Assembly: GCA_038213435.1 (NCBI GenBank)
Contig: JBBQTI010000002.1
Span: forward strand, 1 to 64,000
Origin: PALSA-610 sp038213435
Lineage (GTDB): Bacteria > Actinomycetota > Acidimicrobiia > IMCC26256 > PALSA-610
DNA: 64,000 bases
Reading direction: 5' to 3'
Part shown: positions 26,316 through 35,452 of the stretch, in pieces
Layout of the letters: the number at the start of each line of letters is the position of its first letter
Position numbering within the stretch: the first letter of the stretch is position 1
Translations under genes and position numbers: made by a program
The notes under the pieces: generated by a model
What the model was told of the DNA's origin: nothing
Databases searched by the model: none
The model's input: the letters and a program-made list of their open reading frames with translations, nothing else

Positions 26316-26322
26316 GCGCGGG

Positions 26323-26330
26323 AGCATACT
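26323..26330. promoter_or_regulatory. Overlapping divergent -10 boxes for 26315 (-) and 26338 (+)
   Basis: On the minus strand TATGCT (complement of 26323-26328) ends 7 nt before the ATG at 26315. On the plus strand CATACT (26325-26330) ends 7 nt before the ATG at 26338. The two hexamers share four base pairs and neither gene has a Shine-Dalgarno. Confidence 0.6.
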
Positions 26331-26337
26331 TCCGGAC

Positions 26338-27717
26338 ATGTTCGGCAGCGGCGGTGGTGCGAGCTTGTGGCATGCGACGTTGCCGGCCGAAGAGCAGGTT
26401 GCGCGCCGAGCGCTCGGGGGCGATGTCGTCGCGGACGTCGCGATTGCGGGGGGTGGGTATACCGGGCTCTGGACCGCGTACGCGCTGAAGCGGGCTGATC
26501 CAACGCTGCGGGTCGTCGTGTGCGAACGCGAGGTCGTCGGCTTCGGTGCGTCGGGCCGGAACGGCGGCTGGTGCTCGGCATTGTTCGCAGGAAGCCGCGA
26601 CGCGACCGCGCGCCGGCACGGACGGGACGCCGTCGTTGCGATGCAACGAGCGATGTTCGCCACCCTGGACGACATCGAGCGGGTCGTCCTCGAAGAGCGG
26701 ATCGAATGCGACTGGGCACGCGGCGGCACCGTCCAGGTCGCGACCCTGCCTGCGCACCTCGCCCGTCTTCGTCAGGAGGTCGACGACCATCGAGGGTGGG
26801 GTTTCGGCGCGGACGACTACCGCGAGCTCTCGCCCGCCGATGCGACCGCGCTGATCGGCTGCCGGCCGAACCTCGGCGCGCTGTTCACTCCACACTGCGC
26901 GGCGATCCATCCGGCGAAGCTGGTGCGGGGCTTGGCGCGCGCGATCGAGCGTCTGGGTGTGACGATCTACGAGCACACGCCGGTGCGGGAGATCGAATCG
27001 GGTCGCTTGCGAACGACGCACGGAGACGTGCGCGCCGGGATCGTCGTGCGCGCAACCGAGGCGTTCAGCGCCGAGCTCCCCGGGCTACGCCGCGCGCTCG
27101 CGCCGGTCTACTCGCTGATGATCGCGACCGAACCACTCCCGGACGCGTTCTGGGCGGATGCTCGCCTGGAAACTCGTCCGACGTTCGCCGACTTCCGCCA
27201 CATGATCATCTACGGGCAACGCACCGCCGACGACCGGTTCGCGTTCGGCGGCCGGGGCACGCCGTATCACTTCGCTTCACGGGTGCGGCCGCGGTTCGAC
27301 CTCGACCCGCGCGTCTTCGACTTGCTCCACACCACGTTGCGATCCTTGTTCCCGGCGCTCGGCGGCGCCGCGATCACGCACCGTTGGGGTGGGGCGGTCG
27401 GCGTACCGCGTGATTGGTATCCGGCGGTCGGGTTCGATCGTGACACGGGCATCGCGTGGGCCGGCGGTTACGTCGGCGACGGCGTGAGCACCACGAACCT
27501 CGCGGGTCGTACGATCGCCGATCTGGTGCTCGGTCGCGTCAGCGATCTCGTGCGGCTGCCCTGGGTCGGACACCGCTCGCCGCGCTGGGAGCCGGAGCCC
27601 TTCCGCTACCTCGGTGTGAATCTCTCCCGAAAGCTCGTGGAGTCGATCGACCGAGCCGAGATCGCGGGCCGCGATCCGAAGTGGCGAATCCGGGCGGTGA
27701 GCCGACTGTTGGGTTAG
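26338..27717 (+). CDS. FAD-dependent oxidoreductase of the D-amino-acid-oxidase family
   Basis: A 459-residue flavoprotein. The FAD-binding fold VAIAGGGYTGLWTAYALKR starts near residue 34, with the following GFGASGRNGGW motif found in gamma-glutamylputrescine-oxidase-like members. The C-terminal flavin loop is WAGGYVGDGVSTTNLAGR. It should oxidise an amine or amino acid with release of ammonia or an aldehyde. Leaderless start at 26338. Its 3' end overlaps the convergent lipoprotein gene by 4 bp. Confidence 0.87.
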   Translation: MFGSGGGASLWHATLPAEEQVARRALGGDVVADVAIAGGGYTGLWTAYALKRADPTLRVVVCEREVVGFGASGRNGGWCSALFAGSRDATARRHGRDAVVAMQRAMFATLDDIERVVLEERIECDWARGGTVQVATLPAHLARLRQEVDDHRGWGFGADDYRELSPADATALIGCRPNLGALFTPHCAAIHPAKLVRGLARAIERLGVTIYEHTPVREIESGRLRTTHGDVRAGIVVRATEAFSAELPGLRRALAPVYSLMIATEPLPDAFWADARLETRPTFADFRHMIIYGQRTADDRFAFGGRGTPYHFASRVRPRFDLDPRVFDLLHTTLRSLFPALGGAAITHRWGGAVGVPRDWYPAVGFDRDTGIAWAGGYVGDGVSTTNLAGRTIADLVLGRVSDLVRLPWVGHRSPRWEPEPFRYLGVNLSRKLVESIDRAEIAGRDPKWRIRAVSRLLG

Positions 27718-28094
27718 GCGGTCGGCACCGCGTTCCGGGTCACCGAGGACAACTTGCAGGTCAACGGGCCCTTGGCGTCGAGGGTGCCGTTGGCGCGCCA
27801 GGTCGCGGACGTTCCCGGGTCGACCTTGGCCACCGCCGCCACGCCGTCACCGACACCATTGCCGGACGAGTCCGTGAACTTCACGTGGATCGTGTAGAGG
27901 CTCGGCTTGCTGCTGTGGTTCACGATCTTGCCGGTCGCGGTCGGATGACCACCTGTCGGGCTGGACGTACACGCCGTGATCGTCACGTCCTTGTTGGCCG
28001 CGCTCGTTGCTGACGAGGAACAGGCGGTGAGTGCCAAGACACCCGCCGTTACACAGGCCAACGCGACTTGCGGCTTCGGGAGTCTCATCGACAT
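27714..28094 (-). CDS. Small lipoprotein of unknown function
   Basis: A 126-residue protein with a lipoprotein signal: MSMRLPKPQVALACVTAG followed by the lipobox ALTAC (Cys at residue 25). The mature part of about 100 residues is a beta-sandwich type (TATGKIVNHSSKPSLYTIHV, then VDPGTSATWRANGTL) resembling FxLYD-like extracytoplasmic domains. It probably faces outward on the membrane. Confidence 0.75.
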   Translation of the reverse strand: MSMRLPKPQVALACVTAGVLALTACSSSATSAANKDVTITACTSSPTGGHPTATGKIVNHSSKPSLYTIHVKFTDSSGNGVGDGVAAVAKVDPGTSATWRANGTLDAKGPLTCKLSSVTRNAVPTA

Positions 28095-28126
28095 GACTAT
28101 GCCCAAACGCCCCCTTCGCCATGCCG

Positions 28127-28954
28127 CTAGTCGAATGCCGGCATCGGAGGCAGGTCCCTTTCGACCAGTGCGTCGAATCGGTCGCGTAACTGCTGCGCGT
28201 AGCTCGGCTTGGTCGGCACGAGGAACTGATCGGTGCGAATCGCGTCGAGGATCATCGTCGCGACGTCTTCTGGCGGGGCGCCCTGCGTCGACGTGAGGTC
28301 GCGTAGCGCCTGTTCGACGAACGTCGCATCGTCGGAGCGCGCCGTCGCGAGCGATTCCGGTCGGTTGCGCGCGGAGGTCGAGATGCGCGTCGCGACCGCG
28401 CCGGGCACGACGGCCGACACCTTGATGGGCGCACCGATCGCGCGGAGATCGTGCGCCAGGCATTCGGTGGCGGCCTGCGCGGCGAACTTCGACACGGTAT
28501 ACGGTCCCGAGAAGGCGTTCGTGCAGACGCCGGCCATCGACACGGTGTTCACGATGTGCGCGGCGCTGCCCGCGGCGAGCATGCGGGGCACGAACGCGCG
28601 GATGCCGTTGAGGATGCCCCACAGGTTGACGCCGAGCGTCCAGGCGAAGTCGGCCGGCGGACGTTCCCACATGAGGCCGCCCGCGAACACGCCGGCGTTG
28701 TTACAGAGCACGTCGGTCGCGCCGAAGGTCTCGTACGCGTGCTCCGCGAGGGCGTCGACGTCGTCGAAGTCGGCGACATCCGCGACGAAGCTGCTCGTCC
28801 CCGCCAGCCCGTCGACGGTCTCGGCCAGCGCCGTGCCCTCGACGTCGGCTGCGACGACACGCATCTGCTCGCCGGCGAATCGCCGCACGAGCGCCCGCCC
28901 GATACCGCTGCCGGCTCCGGTCACGACCGCGACCTTGCCGTGAAGTTGTTCCAT
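28127..28954 (-). CDS. Short-chain dehydrogenase/reductase
   Basis: A 275-residue classical SDR. TGAGSGIGRALVRRF near residue 12 binds NAD(P), ADVEGT suggests NAD preference, NNAGVFAGG is intact, and the catalytic Ser and YTVSK are in NTVSMAGVCTNAFSGPYTVSKFA. It probably oxidises a secondary alcohol or reduces a ketone. The open frame runs further upstream, but the ATG at 28954 is where homology starts. Divergent from the GH3 gene by 28 bp. Confidence 0.9.
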   Translation of the reverse strand: MEQLHGKVAVVTGAGSGIGRALVRRFAGEQMRVVAADVEGTALAETVDGLAGTSSFVADVADFDDVDALAEHAYETFGATDVLCNNAGVFAGGLMWERPPADFAWTLGVNLWGILNGIRAFVPRMLAAGSAAHIVNTVSMAGVCTNAFSGPYTVSKFAAQAATECLAHDLRAIGAPIKVSAVVPGAVATRISTSARNRPESLATARSDDATFVEQALRDLTSTQGAPPEDVATMILDAIRTDQFLVPTKPSYAQQLRDRFDALVERDLPPMPAFD

Positions 28955-28982
28955 CGACGCATCGTGGCAGAGGATTCTCGCC

Positions 28983-31379
28983 ATGAGCGAGCGCATCGAG
29001 AAGTTGGTCACCGAGCTGACCCTCGACGAGAAAGCGGCGCTGACCGCGGGTGTCGACCTGTGGCACGGTCCGGGCGCCGAGCGTCTGGGCCTCCCGGCAC
29101 TGAAGGTCACCGACGGTCCGAGCGGCGCCCGCGGCGAGCAGTGGTCGGGCCGGCCTTCGGCCAACTTCCCGTGTGGAACGGCACTCGGCGCGACCTGGAA
29201 CACCGAGCTGGTGCACGAGGTCGGCAAGCGGCTCGGCGTCGAGGCGCGCCGCAAGCAAGCGCATGCACTGCTCGCGCCGACCGTAAACATCCATCGGCAT
29301 CCGCTCGCGGGCCGGAACTTCGAGTGTTACTCCGAGGATCCCCTGCTCTCGGCGCATATGGCCGTCGCGTACATCACCGGGGTCCAGTCGCAGGGTGTCG
29401 GCTGCACCGTGAAGCACTTCGTCGCCAACGACTCCGAGTTCGAGCGCATGACGATCAGCTCGGAGGTCGACGAACGCACCCTGCGCGAGATCTCGCTCGT
29501 CCCGTTCGAGGCCGCGGTGAAAGAGGCCGGGACGTGGGCGTTGATGACCGCGTACAACCGGGTCAACGGGCCCTACTGCAGTGAGCACGCCGAGCTGATC
29601 ACGATGCTGCGCGACGAGTGGCGGTTCGAAGGCCTCATCATGTCCGACTGGTATGGCACCCACAGCACGGTTCCGGCCGCGAGCGCCGGACTCGACCTCG
29701 AGATGCCCGGACCACCGCAGTGGTTCGGCGAGAAGCTCGCGGCGGCGGTACGGGCGGGCGAGGTCTCCGAGACAGCACTCGACGACAAGGTCCACCGCGT
29801 TCTGAGCTTGATGGAGCGAACGGGCCGGCTCGACGACGAGCGTCCGCAGGAAGTATGTATCGACGACCCGATCGACCGGGCAATCGCGCGGCGCGCAGCC
29901 CGCGAGAGTTTCGTGCTCCTGCAGAACCGAGGCGCGGCGCTGCCGATCTCCGCGGCGGTCACGTCGATCGCCGTGATCGGCCCGAACGCCGACGCAACGG
30001 TCATCCAGGGCGGAGGGAGTGCGCGCGTCACACCGCATCCGCCCGTCTCGCCACTCGCGGGGCTCCGCGCCCGCTTCGGCGGGGCCGCGGTCGAGGTGGC
30101 GCACGAGCGCGGCTGCTACAGCTTCAAGCGAACACCGGTGCTCGACGATTCGATGCTGCGCGGCCCGCTCGCGGTGCAGTACTACGCGGGTCGCGAGCGC
30201 GCGGGCGACGCGGTGTACGAAGAGGACTCTGCCCGCGGGCTCTTCACCTTCATCGGTCCAGTCGGCCACGGCGTGCCCGAGGAGTTCTCGATCAAGGTGC
30301 GCGGCACGGTCGTCGCGCCCGAGACGGGCGAGTGGACGTTCACGCTCGTCCAGGTCGGCCGGGCGAAGCTGTCGATCGACGGCGAGGTGATTGTCGACAA
30401 CTGGAACCCGAATGGCCGCAGCGACGCGTTCATGGGCTACGGCAGTGCGGAGGCGGCGGGCACCATCGCCTTGACCGCGGGCGAGCCGCACACCGTCCAG
30501 GTCGAGTTCGTCCCGCCGCGTGGTCTCGGTGGGCTCGAGATCGGATGCCGACCGCCCGCGCCGCCCGACCTGATGGATCGCGCCGTCGCGCTCGCGCGCC
30601 GCTGCGATGCGGTCGTGTGTGTGGTCGGTACCGACAACGACTGGGAATCCGAGGGCCACGATCGGGAATCGATGGCATTGCCGGCTCCGCAAGACGAGCT
30701 CGTGCGCGCAATCGCCGCGGTGAACCCGAATACCGTCGTCGTAGTGAACGCGGCATCGCCGATCGAGATGCCGTGGGCCGACGACGTGCACGCGATCGTG
30801 CAGGCGTGGTTTCCGGGCGAGGAGTGGGGGAACGCACTCGCCGACGTGCTGTCGGGCGACGTCTCGCCGTCCGGCAAGTTGCCGACGACGATCCCGGTGC
30901 GCCTCGAGGACACGCCCGCGTTCACGAACTACCCAGGTGAGCGCGGGCAGGTGCGTTACGGCGAAGGACTCTTCGTCGGATACCGCTGGTACGACGCCCG
31001 GCGCATCGAGCCTCGCTTCTGCTTCGGTCACGGCCTGTCGTACACGACGTTCGAGCTGGGTCCACCGACCTGGGACGGTGACGCGGTCCACGTTCGGGTC
31101 ACGAACACCGGCTCGATGCGCGGGGCGGCAACGGTGCAGTGCTACGTCCACGACTCCGAGGCATCGGTTGCGCGCCCGGAGCAGGAGTTGAAGGCGTTCG
31201 CCAAGGTGTGGCTCGACCCGGGTGCGTCGGGTGATCTCATCCTCGGGCTCGACGAACGGGCGTTCGCGTTCTGGGACATCGCCGCGCACGCGTGGACGGT
31301 CGAGCCCGGCGAGTTCGAGTTACGCGTCGGTACGTCGTCGCGTGCGATCGCGCACCGCCTCACGATCGAGCGCTCGTAG
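28983..31379 (+). CDS. GH3-family glycoside hydrolase with inserted PA14 domain
   Basis: A 798-residue GH3 beta-glycosidase. The TIM barrel holds the KHFVANDSE region and the nucleophile Asp in SDWYGTHST (Asp222). A PA14 carbohydrate-binding domain is inserted at about residues 395-520 (FSIKVRGTVVAPETGEWTFT, then SIDGEVIVDNWNPNG). The C-terminal fibronectin-III-like domain follows YGEGLFVGYRWYD. This layout is typical of plant- or fungal-glucan beta-glucosidases. There is no signal peptide, so it acts on imported oligosaccharides. Its TAG shares one base with the GTG of the next gene. Confidence 0.92.
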   Translation: MSERIEKLVTELTLDEKAALTAGVDLWHGPGAERLGLPALKVTDGPSGARGEQWSGRPSANFPCGTALGATWNTELVHEVGKRLGVEARRKQAHALLAPTVNIHRHPLAGRNFECYSEDPLLSAHMAVAYITGVQSQGVGCTVKHFVANDSEFERMTISSEVDERTLREISLVPFEAAVKEAGTWALMTAYNRVNGPYCSEHAELITMLRDEWRFEGLIMSDWYGTHSTVPAASAGLDLEMPGPPQWFGEKLAAAVRAGEVSETALDDKVHRVLSLMERTGRLDDERPQEVCIDDPIDRAIARRAARESFVLLQNRGAALPISAAVTSIAVIGPNADATVIQGGGSARVTPHPPVSPLAGLRARFGGAAVEVAHERGCYSFKRTPVLDDSMLRGPLAVQYYAGRERAGDAVYEEDSARGLFTFIGPVGHGVPEEFSIKVRGTVVAPETGEWTFTLVQVGRAKLSIDGEVIVDNWNPNGRSDAFMGYGSAEAAGTIALTAGEPHTVQVEFVPPRGLGGLEIGCRPPAPPDLMDRAVALARRCDAVVCVVGTDNDWESEGHDRESMALPAPQDELVRAIAAVNPNTVVVVNAASPIEMPWADDVHAIVQAWFPGEEWGNALADVLSGDVSPSGKLPTTIPVRLEDTPAFTNYPGERGQVRYGEGLFVGYRWYDARRIEPRFCFGHGLSYTTFELGPPTWDGDAVHVRVTNTGSMRGAATVQCYVHDSEASVARPEQELKAFAKVWLDPGASGDLILGLDERAFAFWDIAAHAWTVEPGEFELRVGTSSRAIAHRLTIERS

Positions 31380-32296
31380 TGACTGCACACCCGACCTTGA
31401 CCGTCGGGCTCGCGAACTTCGGCGCGACCTTCCCACCGGGCGAGTGGCGCGGATTCGTCGATCTCGGTCGGGCCGCCGACGACGCGGGGATCGATCGGAT
31501 CGTCGTCGTCGATCACGTGGTCATGGGTCCGCACACCGAGAAGTACGCCTGGGGCAAGTTCCCGGTCCCGCCGGACGCGCCGTGGCTCGAGCCGTTGACG
31601 ATGTTGTCGGCGGTCGCGGCGGTCACGACGCGGGTGCGGCTCGCGACCGGGATCCTCATCGCGCCCTTGCGTCCCGCGGCCCTGCTCGCCAAGCAGGTGG
31701 CAACGCTCGATCAGGTGTCGGGCGGACGTGTCGACCTCGGGGTGGGCGCCGGTTGGCAGCGCGAGGAGTACGACGCGCAGGGGTTGTCGTTCGAGAACCG
31801 GGGCCAGCTCCTCGACGACGTTCTCGCCGCGTGCCGCGTCCTTTGGCGCGACACTCCCGCCGAGCTCGACGCGCCGACACTGTCGTTCCGCGACATCTAC
31901 TGTGAACCGAAGCCGGTGCAAGCGGGCGGAGTGCCCATCTGGATCGCGGGCACGCTGCACAGCCGCAACCTGGCGCGCGTCGTCGAACACGGCGCGGGAT
32001 GGATCCCGATCATGGGCGAGACCATCGAGGGAATCGCGACGGGAGTGGCCCGGATTCGCGACGCTTTCGCGGCCGCGGGTCGTGGCCCCTCGATGTTGCA
32101 GGTGCAGGCGCCCCTGCGGATGGCGATGGCCGACGACGGCCGGCCCGACCTCGCCGCGAGCATGGCTTCGGTCCCTGAGCTCGTGGCGGCCGGCGCCACC
32201 GACGTGATCGTGACGCTGCGCGCCTTCGCGCGTGATGCCGCCGCCGCACCCGGGGCCATGGTCCGGCTGCGCAAACAGTTCGACGCCGTTGCATGA
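31379..32296 (+). CDS. LLM-class F420-dependent oxidoreductase
   Basis: A 305-residue luciferase-like (beta/alpha)8 barrel protein of the F420-dependent class (DRIVVVDHVVMG, ATGILIAPLRPAALLAKQVA, RVDLGVGAGWQREEYDA). Such enzymes reduce or oxidise substrates with F420 or flavin as hydride carrier. GTG start overlaps the GH3 stop by one base, so translation is coupled. Substrate unknown. Confidence 0.87.
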   Translation: MTAHPTLTVGLANFGATFPPGEWRGFVDLGRAADDAGIDRIVVVDHVVMGPHTEKYAWGKFPVPPDAPWLEPLTMLSAVAAVTTRVRLATGILIAPLRPAALLAKQVATLDQVSGGRVDLGVGAGWQREEYDAQGLSFENRGQLLDDVLAACRVLWRDTPAELDAPTLSFRDIYCEPKPVQAGGVPIWIAGTLHSRNLARVVEHGAGWIPIMGETIEGIATGVARIRDAFAAAGRGPSMLQVQAPLRMAMADDGRPDLAASMASVPELVAAGATDVIVTLRAFARDAAAAPGAMVRLRKQFDAVA

Positions 32297-32398
32297 GGGC
32301 CAGGCGCAGATCCGGAGGCCCGGTCGGCGGCGCGAGTACTCACCTCGTTGGAGGGCCGGAGGTCGTAGCCGCATGAGAATCTAACTAACGTCCGGCTC

Positions 32399-33508
32399 GT
32401 GCTCACGCCGTTCGACGACTATCCGATCCACCAGACGCCGCTGCCGCTCGCGCACCCCGCGACGGGCGACCCGAACCATTACGACCGGTTCTGGTTCAAC
32501 GGTTACACCGAGGACTACTACTTCGCCGCGGGCATGGCCGTGTACCCGAACCGCGGCATCATCGACGGCGCGTTCGCGGTAGTGCACGACGGAGTGCAGC
32601 GCTCGGTCTTCGTATCCGGCCGCATCCCCGCCGATCGGGGCGAGACGCGGATCGGCCCACTGACGATCGAGATCGTCGAACCGCTGCGGACCACGCGGGT
32701 GCGTGCCGACGCGGCCGAGCTGGGGATCGACGCCGACGTGACCTTCACCGCCCGTTCGGTCGCGCTCGAAGAGCCGCGTCAAACGCTGACCACCGGCACG
32801 CGGACAGTCATGGACTCCACCCGCATGACCCAATGGGGAACGTGGTCGGGTCGCATCTCGGCCGCGGGCCGCGAGATTGCGATCGACCGCGTTTACGGCA
32901 CGAAGGATCGGTCGTGGGGCGTGCGGCCGGTCGGCGGTCCGACTCCCGCGGCGCCCGATCTCACTCTGCCGCAGATCTTCTTCTTGTGGGCGCCGATCAA
33001 CTGGGACGACTGCTGCACGCACTTCCTGTGTTTCGAACGCGCCAACGGCGATCGTTGGGTCGCAAGCCAGGCTGTGCTCGACCTCATCGGCGACGGAGAT
33101 CCCACGTGGAACGCCGACGAACGCATCCATCATCTGGCGGGCGCGATGCACGAGGTGCGTTGGGCACCGGGATTGCGCCGGTCGCAGGGCGCGACGCTGC
33201 GACTGATGCGCCATGATCACACCGAGGAGCACATCGAGCTCGAGCCGCTGATCACGTTTCGCATGCGTGGGCTCGGTTATACGCATCCCGAGTGGGGCCA
33301 CGGACATTGGCACGGCGAGCTCGCGGTCGGTTCCGAGGAGCACAAGGTCGAGGATCTCGACAACGTCGAGCCGTGGAACATCCACATCCAGCAGGTGATG
33401 CGCGCCCGATGGGGCGACAAGGTCGGACTCGGCGTGCTCGAACAGCTCGCGTTCGGCGCGCACCAACCGAGCGGGCTCACCGGCCTGCTCGACGGTTACG
33501 CCGGCTGA
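32399..33508 (+). CDS. Hypothetical protein (DUF7064/7065-like)
   Basis: A 369-residue soluble protein with many aromatic and His residues (TEDYYFAAGMAVYPNRGIID near residue 40, MTQWGTWSGRISAAGREI near residue 143, YGTKDRSWGVRPVG near 165, TFRMRGLGYTHPEWGHGHWH near 290). Similar uncharacterised proteins, annotated DUF7064/DUF7065, occur next to lipid and steroid catabolism genes in actinobacteria; that assignment is from memory of the pattern. TAACGT lies 7 nt upstream of the GTG (leaderless spacing). Confidence 0.65.
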   Translation: MLTPFDDYPIHQTPLPLAHPATGDPNHYDRFWFNGYTEDYYFAAGMAVYPNRGIIDGAFAVVHDGVQRSVFVSGRIPADRGETRIGPLTIEIVEPLRTTRVRADAAELGIDADVTFTARSVALEEPRQTLTTGTRTVMDSTRMTQWGTWSGRISAAGREIAIDRVYGTKDRSWGVRPVGGPTPAAPDLTLPQIFFLWAPINWDDCCTHFLCFERANGDRWVASQAVLDLIGDGDPTWNADERIHHLAGAMHEVRWAPGLRRSQGATLRLMRHDHTEEHIELEPLITFRMRGLGYTHPEWGHGHWHGELAVGSEEHKVEDLDNVEPWNIHIQQVMRARWGDKVGLGVLEQLAFGAHQPSGLTGLLDGYAG

Positions 33509-33527
33509 TGCGCGGCAGGCGCGAGGC

Positions 33528-33929
33528 TCAGACGACGCCGGACACGTGCGAGTCGTTCACCGTGACGGTGTAGCCGTCGGGGTCGCGGAACGTGAAGCTT
33601 GCATGGCCGCCGCGCTCGATCGGCGAGACGTCCACGCCATGCTCCTCCATCGAGTCGTGGAGCGCGTCGAGATCGTCGGCCATGAGATCGAACGGAGCGC
33701 CGCGACCGTCGGTCCGCGCTTGGGGGTCGAGCACGAGGACGAGATGGGTGCCACCCCGCATCTCGAGCTCCGCGATTCCGTCGGACGGGCGCGGCTCGTG
33801 CACCTGCCGCAGTCCGAGGTCGAGGTAGAAGGCGGACGATCGGAGCACGTCGTGCGTCGCGAGCACCACGTGACCGACCCAGAGCGCCGGTCTCTCGTCG
33901 ACGCTCTGAACTGGCGAATTGCCCTCCAC
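33528..33929 (-). CDS. VOC-family protein
   Basis: About 133 residues of a VOC fold: VGHVVLATHDVLRSSAFYLD at the N-terminus, LEMRGGTHLVLVLDP in the middle and FTFRDPDGYTVTVNDSHV at the end, with a likely metal-binding His near the start. Could be a glyoxalase or small dioxygenase. GTG at 33929 is favoured because CAGACT lies 7 nt upstream; the frame also continues to 33971, overlapping the divergent sulfatase. Confidence 0.7.
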   Translation of the reverse strand: MEGNSPVQSVDERPALWVGHVVLATHDVLRSSAFYLDLGLRQVHEPRPSDGIAELEMRGGTHLVLVLDPQARTDGRGAPFDLMADDLDALHDSMEEHGVDVSPIERGGHASFTFRDPDGYTVTVNDSHVSGVV

Positions 33930-33935
33930 TCTGTG

Positions 33936-33942
33936 CAGTCTG
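33936..33942. promoter_or_regulatory. Candidate shared -10 region for 33929 (-) and 33947 (+)
   Basis: CAGTCTG reads as CAGTCT on the plus strand (5 nt before GTG 33947, 8 nt before ATG 33950) and as CAGACT on the minus strand (7 nt before GTG 33929). Weak match to TAnnnT, but the geometry repeats that of other divergent pairs here. Confidence 0.35.
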
Positions 33943-33946
33943 GCAC

Positions 33947-35452
33947 GTGATGAACGCGAGCACCCGCGCACCGAACATTCTCCTCGTGGTCTCCGATCAG
34001 GAACGCAACCGGGACTGGCTCCCAGCGAGCGTGCGATTGCCGTGGCGTGACCGACTGCGCGCGGAGGGGCTCGAGCTCAGGAGGCACTACACCCACAGCT
34101 CCCCGTGCTCACCGTCGCGGGCTTCGCTCTTCACCGGGCAGTACATCGCGCAGCACGGGGTAGTCGACAACGTCATCATGCCGGAGCACAAGGAGCTCGA
34201 CCCCGCGGTCCCGACGCTCGGCTCCATCCTGCGCGGCGCGGGCTACCGGTCGAGCTACATCGGGAAGTGGCACCTCTCACAGGCCGTGTCGCCCGATCTG
34301 ACTGCGTACGGCTTCGCGGATTGGGAGGGAAACGATCGTCAATTTATGGGTTGGGCCGGTACCGGCGTGCACTTCGACCCGATCATCGCCGCGAACGCGG
34401 CGTCGTGGTTGCAGGCCAACGCCGCGACCGCGCAGCAGCCGTGGTTCCTCACCGTCGCGCTCGTGAACCCGCACGACGTGATGTGGTTCCCCATCGACCA
34501 ACCCGGTTACGACCAGCGTCACCCCGACGAGGTGCGACGCGCGCGCCAGGTGCTCGAATGGGCGAAGTGGAAGGAAGACGACGTGCTGCCGGTGTTTGAC
34601 ACCGCCTACGACGAGGTCTGCGACGCGCTGCCGGCGAACTTCGCCGACGACCTGCTCGACAAGCCCGCGGCGCAACGCCAGTGGCGCTGGGACCAGCAGC
34701 ATGGCCTCTGGGGATACATCGACCCGGCCGACACCAAGTCGTGGCTCCGGCACCTCGACTACTACGTGCAGCTGCAGCGAATGGCCGACGCGTCGCTCGG
34801 CACCGTTCTCGGCGCGCTGGAAGCCAGCGGTGCCTACGACGACACGGTCGTGATATTCACCTCTGATCACGGCGACATGTGCGGTTCGCACGGGCTGCGG
34901 TCGAAGGGCCCGTTCGTCTACGAGGAGATCATGCACGTTCCGTGCTACGTGCGCGTACCCGGCGTGACGCGCGCCGGTTCGCAGTCGGATGCGCTCGCGA
35001 CGCACGTCGACCTCGCGTCGACGATTTGCGCGCTCGGAGGGGTCGACCCGGCGACGCAGCCGTCGCTCGAGGGCGTCGACCTCACGCCGGTGCTCGCCGA
35101 CCCGTCGACCTCGGTGCGCGATCACGTGTTGTTCGCGCACGACACTGCGCATACCGAGGAGATCAACCACACGCGTTACGCGATCCGCGGATACTTCGAC
35201 GGTCGGACCAAGTACGCGCGTTACTACGGCGTCGGCGGCGGCAAGCCCGGTACGGGACTCTGGGGCAAGGATCCCGGCTGCAAGCTGTACGACGTCGATG
35301 CCGACTTCGTCGATCAGGAGCACGAGTGGTACGACCTGCAGGATGATCCGCACGAGCTGGTGAACCTCGCGCGCGACCCGGCGCGTCGCGCCGGGCTGCG
35401 CGCCAACTACGAACGCCTCCTCGAATACGAGAACGCGAACTTCAGCTCTTGA
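33947..35452 (+). CDS. Type I (formylglycine) sulfatase
   Basis: A 501-residue alkaline-phosphatase-superfamily sulfatase. The active-site signature CSPSRASLFTG starts at Cys54, which would be converted to formylglycine. Metal ligands are in VVSDQER near residue 17 and FTSDHGDMCGSHG near 307. It cleaves sulfate esters such as aryl or carbohydrate sulfates. No signal peptide, so probably cytosolic. A formylglycine-generating enzyme is not encoded in the window. Start at GTG 33947 or ATG 33950. The 3' end overlaps the convergent EthD gene by 11 bp. Confidence 0.92.
   Translation: MMNASTRAPNILLVVSDQERNRDWLPASVRLPWRDRLRAEGLELRRHYTHSSPCSPSRASLFTGQYIAQHGVVDNVIMPEHKELDPAVPTLGSILRGAGYRSSYIGKWHLSQAVSPDLTAYGFADWEGNDRQFMGWAGTGVHFDPIIAANAASWLQANAATAQQPWFLTVALVNPHDVMWFPIDQPGYDQRHPDEVRRARQVLEWAKWKEDDVLPVFDTAYDEVCDALPANFADDLLDKPAAQRQWRWDQQHGLWGYIDPADTKSWLRHLDYYVQLQRMADASLGTVLGALEASGAYDDTVVIFTSDHGDMCGSHGLRSKGPFVYEEIMHVPCYVRVPGVTRAGSQSDALATHVDLASTICALGGVDPATQPSLEGVDLTPVLADPSTSVRDHVLFAHDTAHTEEINHTRYAIRGYFDGRTKYARYYGVGGGKPGTGLWGKDPGCKLYDVDADFVDQEHEWYDLQDDPHELVNLARDPARRAGLRANYERLLEYENANFSS

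Noticed and set aside
33930..33971. Longer VOC start at 33971
   Set aside because: It would overlap the sulfatase 5' end, and the added residues are Arg/Ser-rich and not part of the fold.
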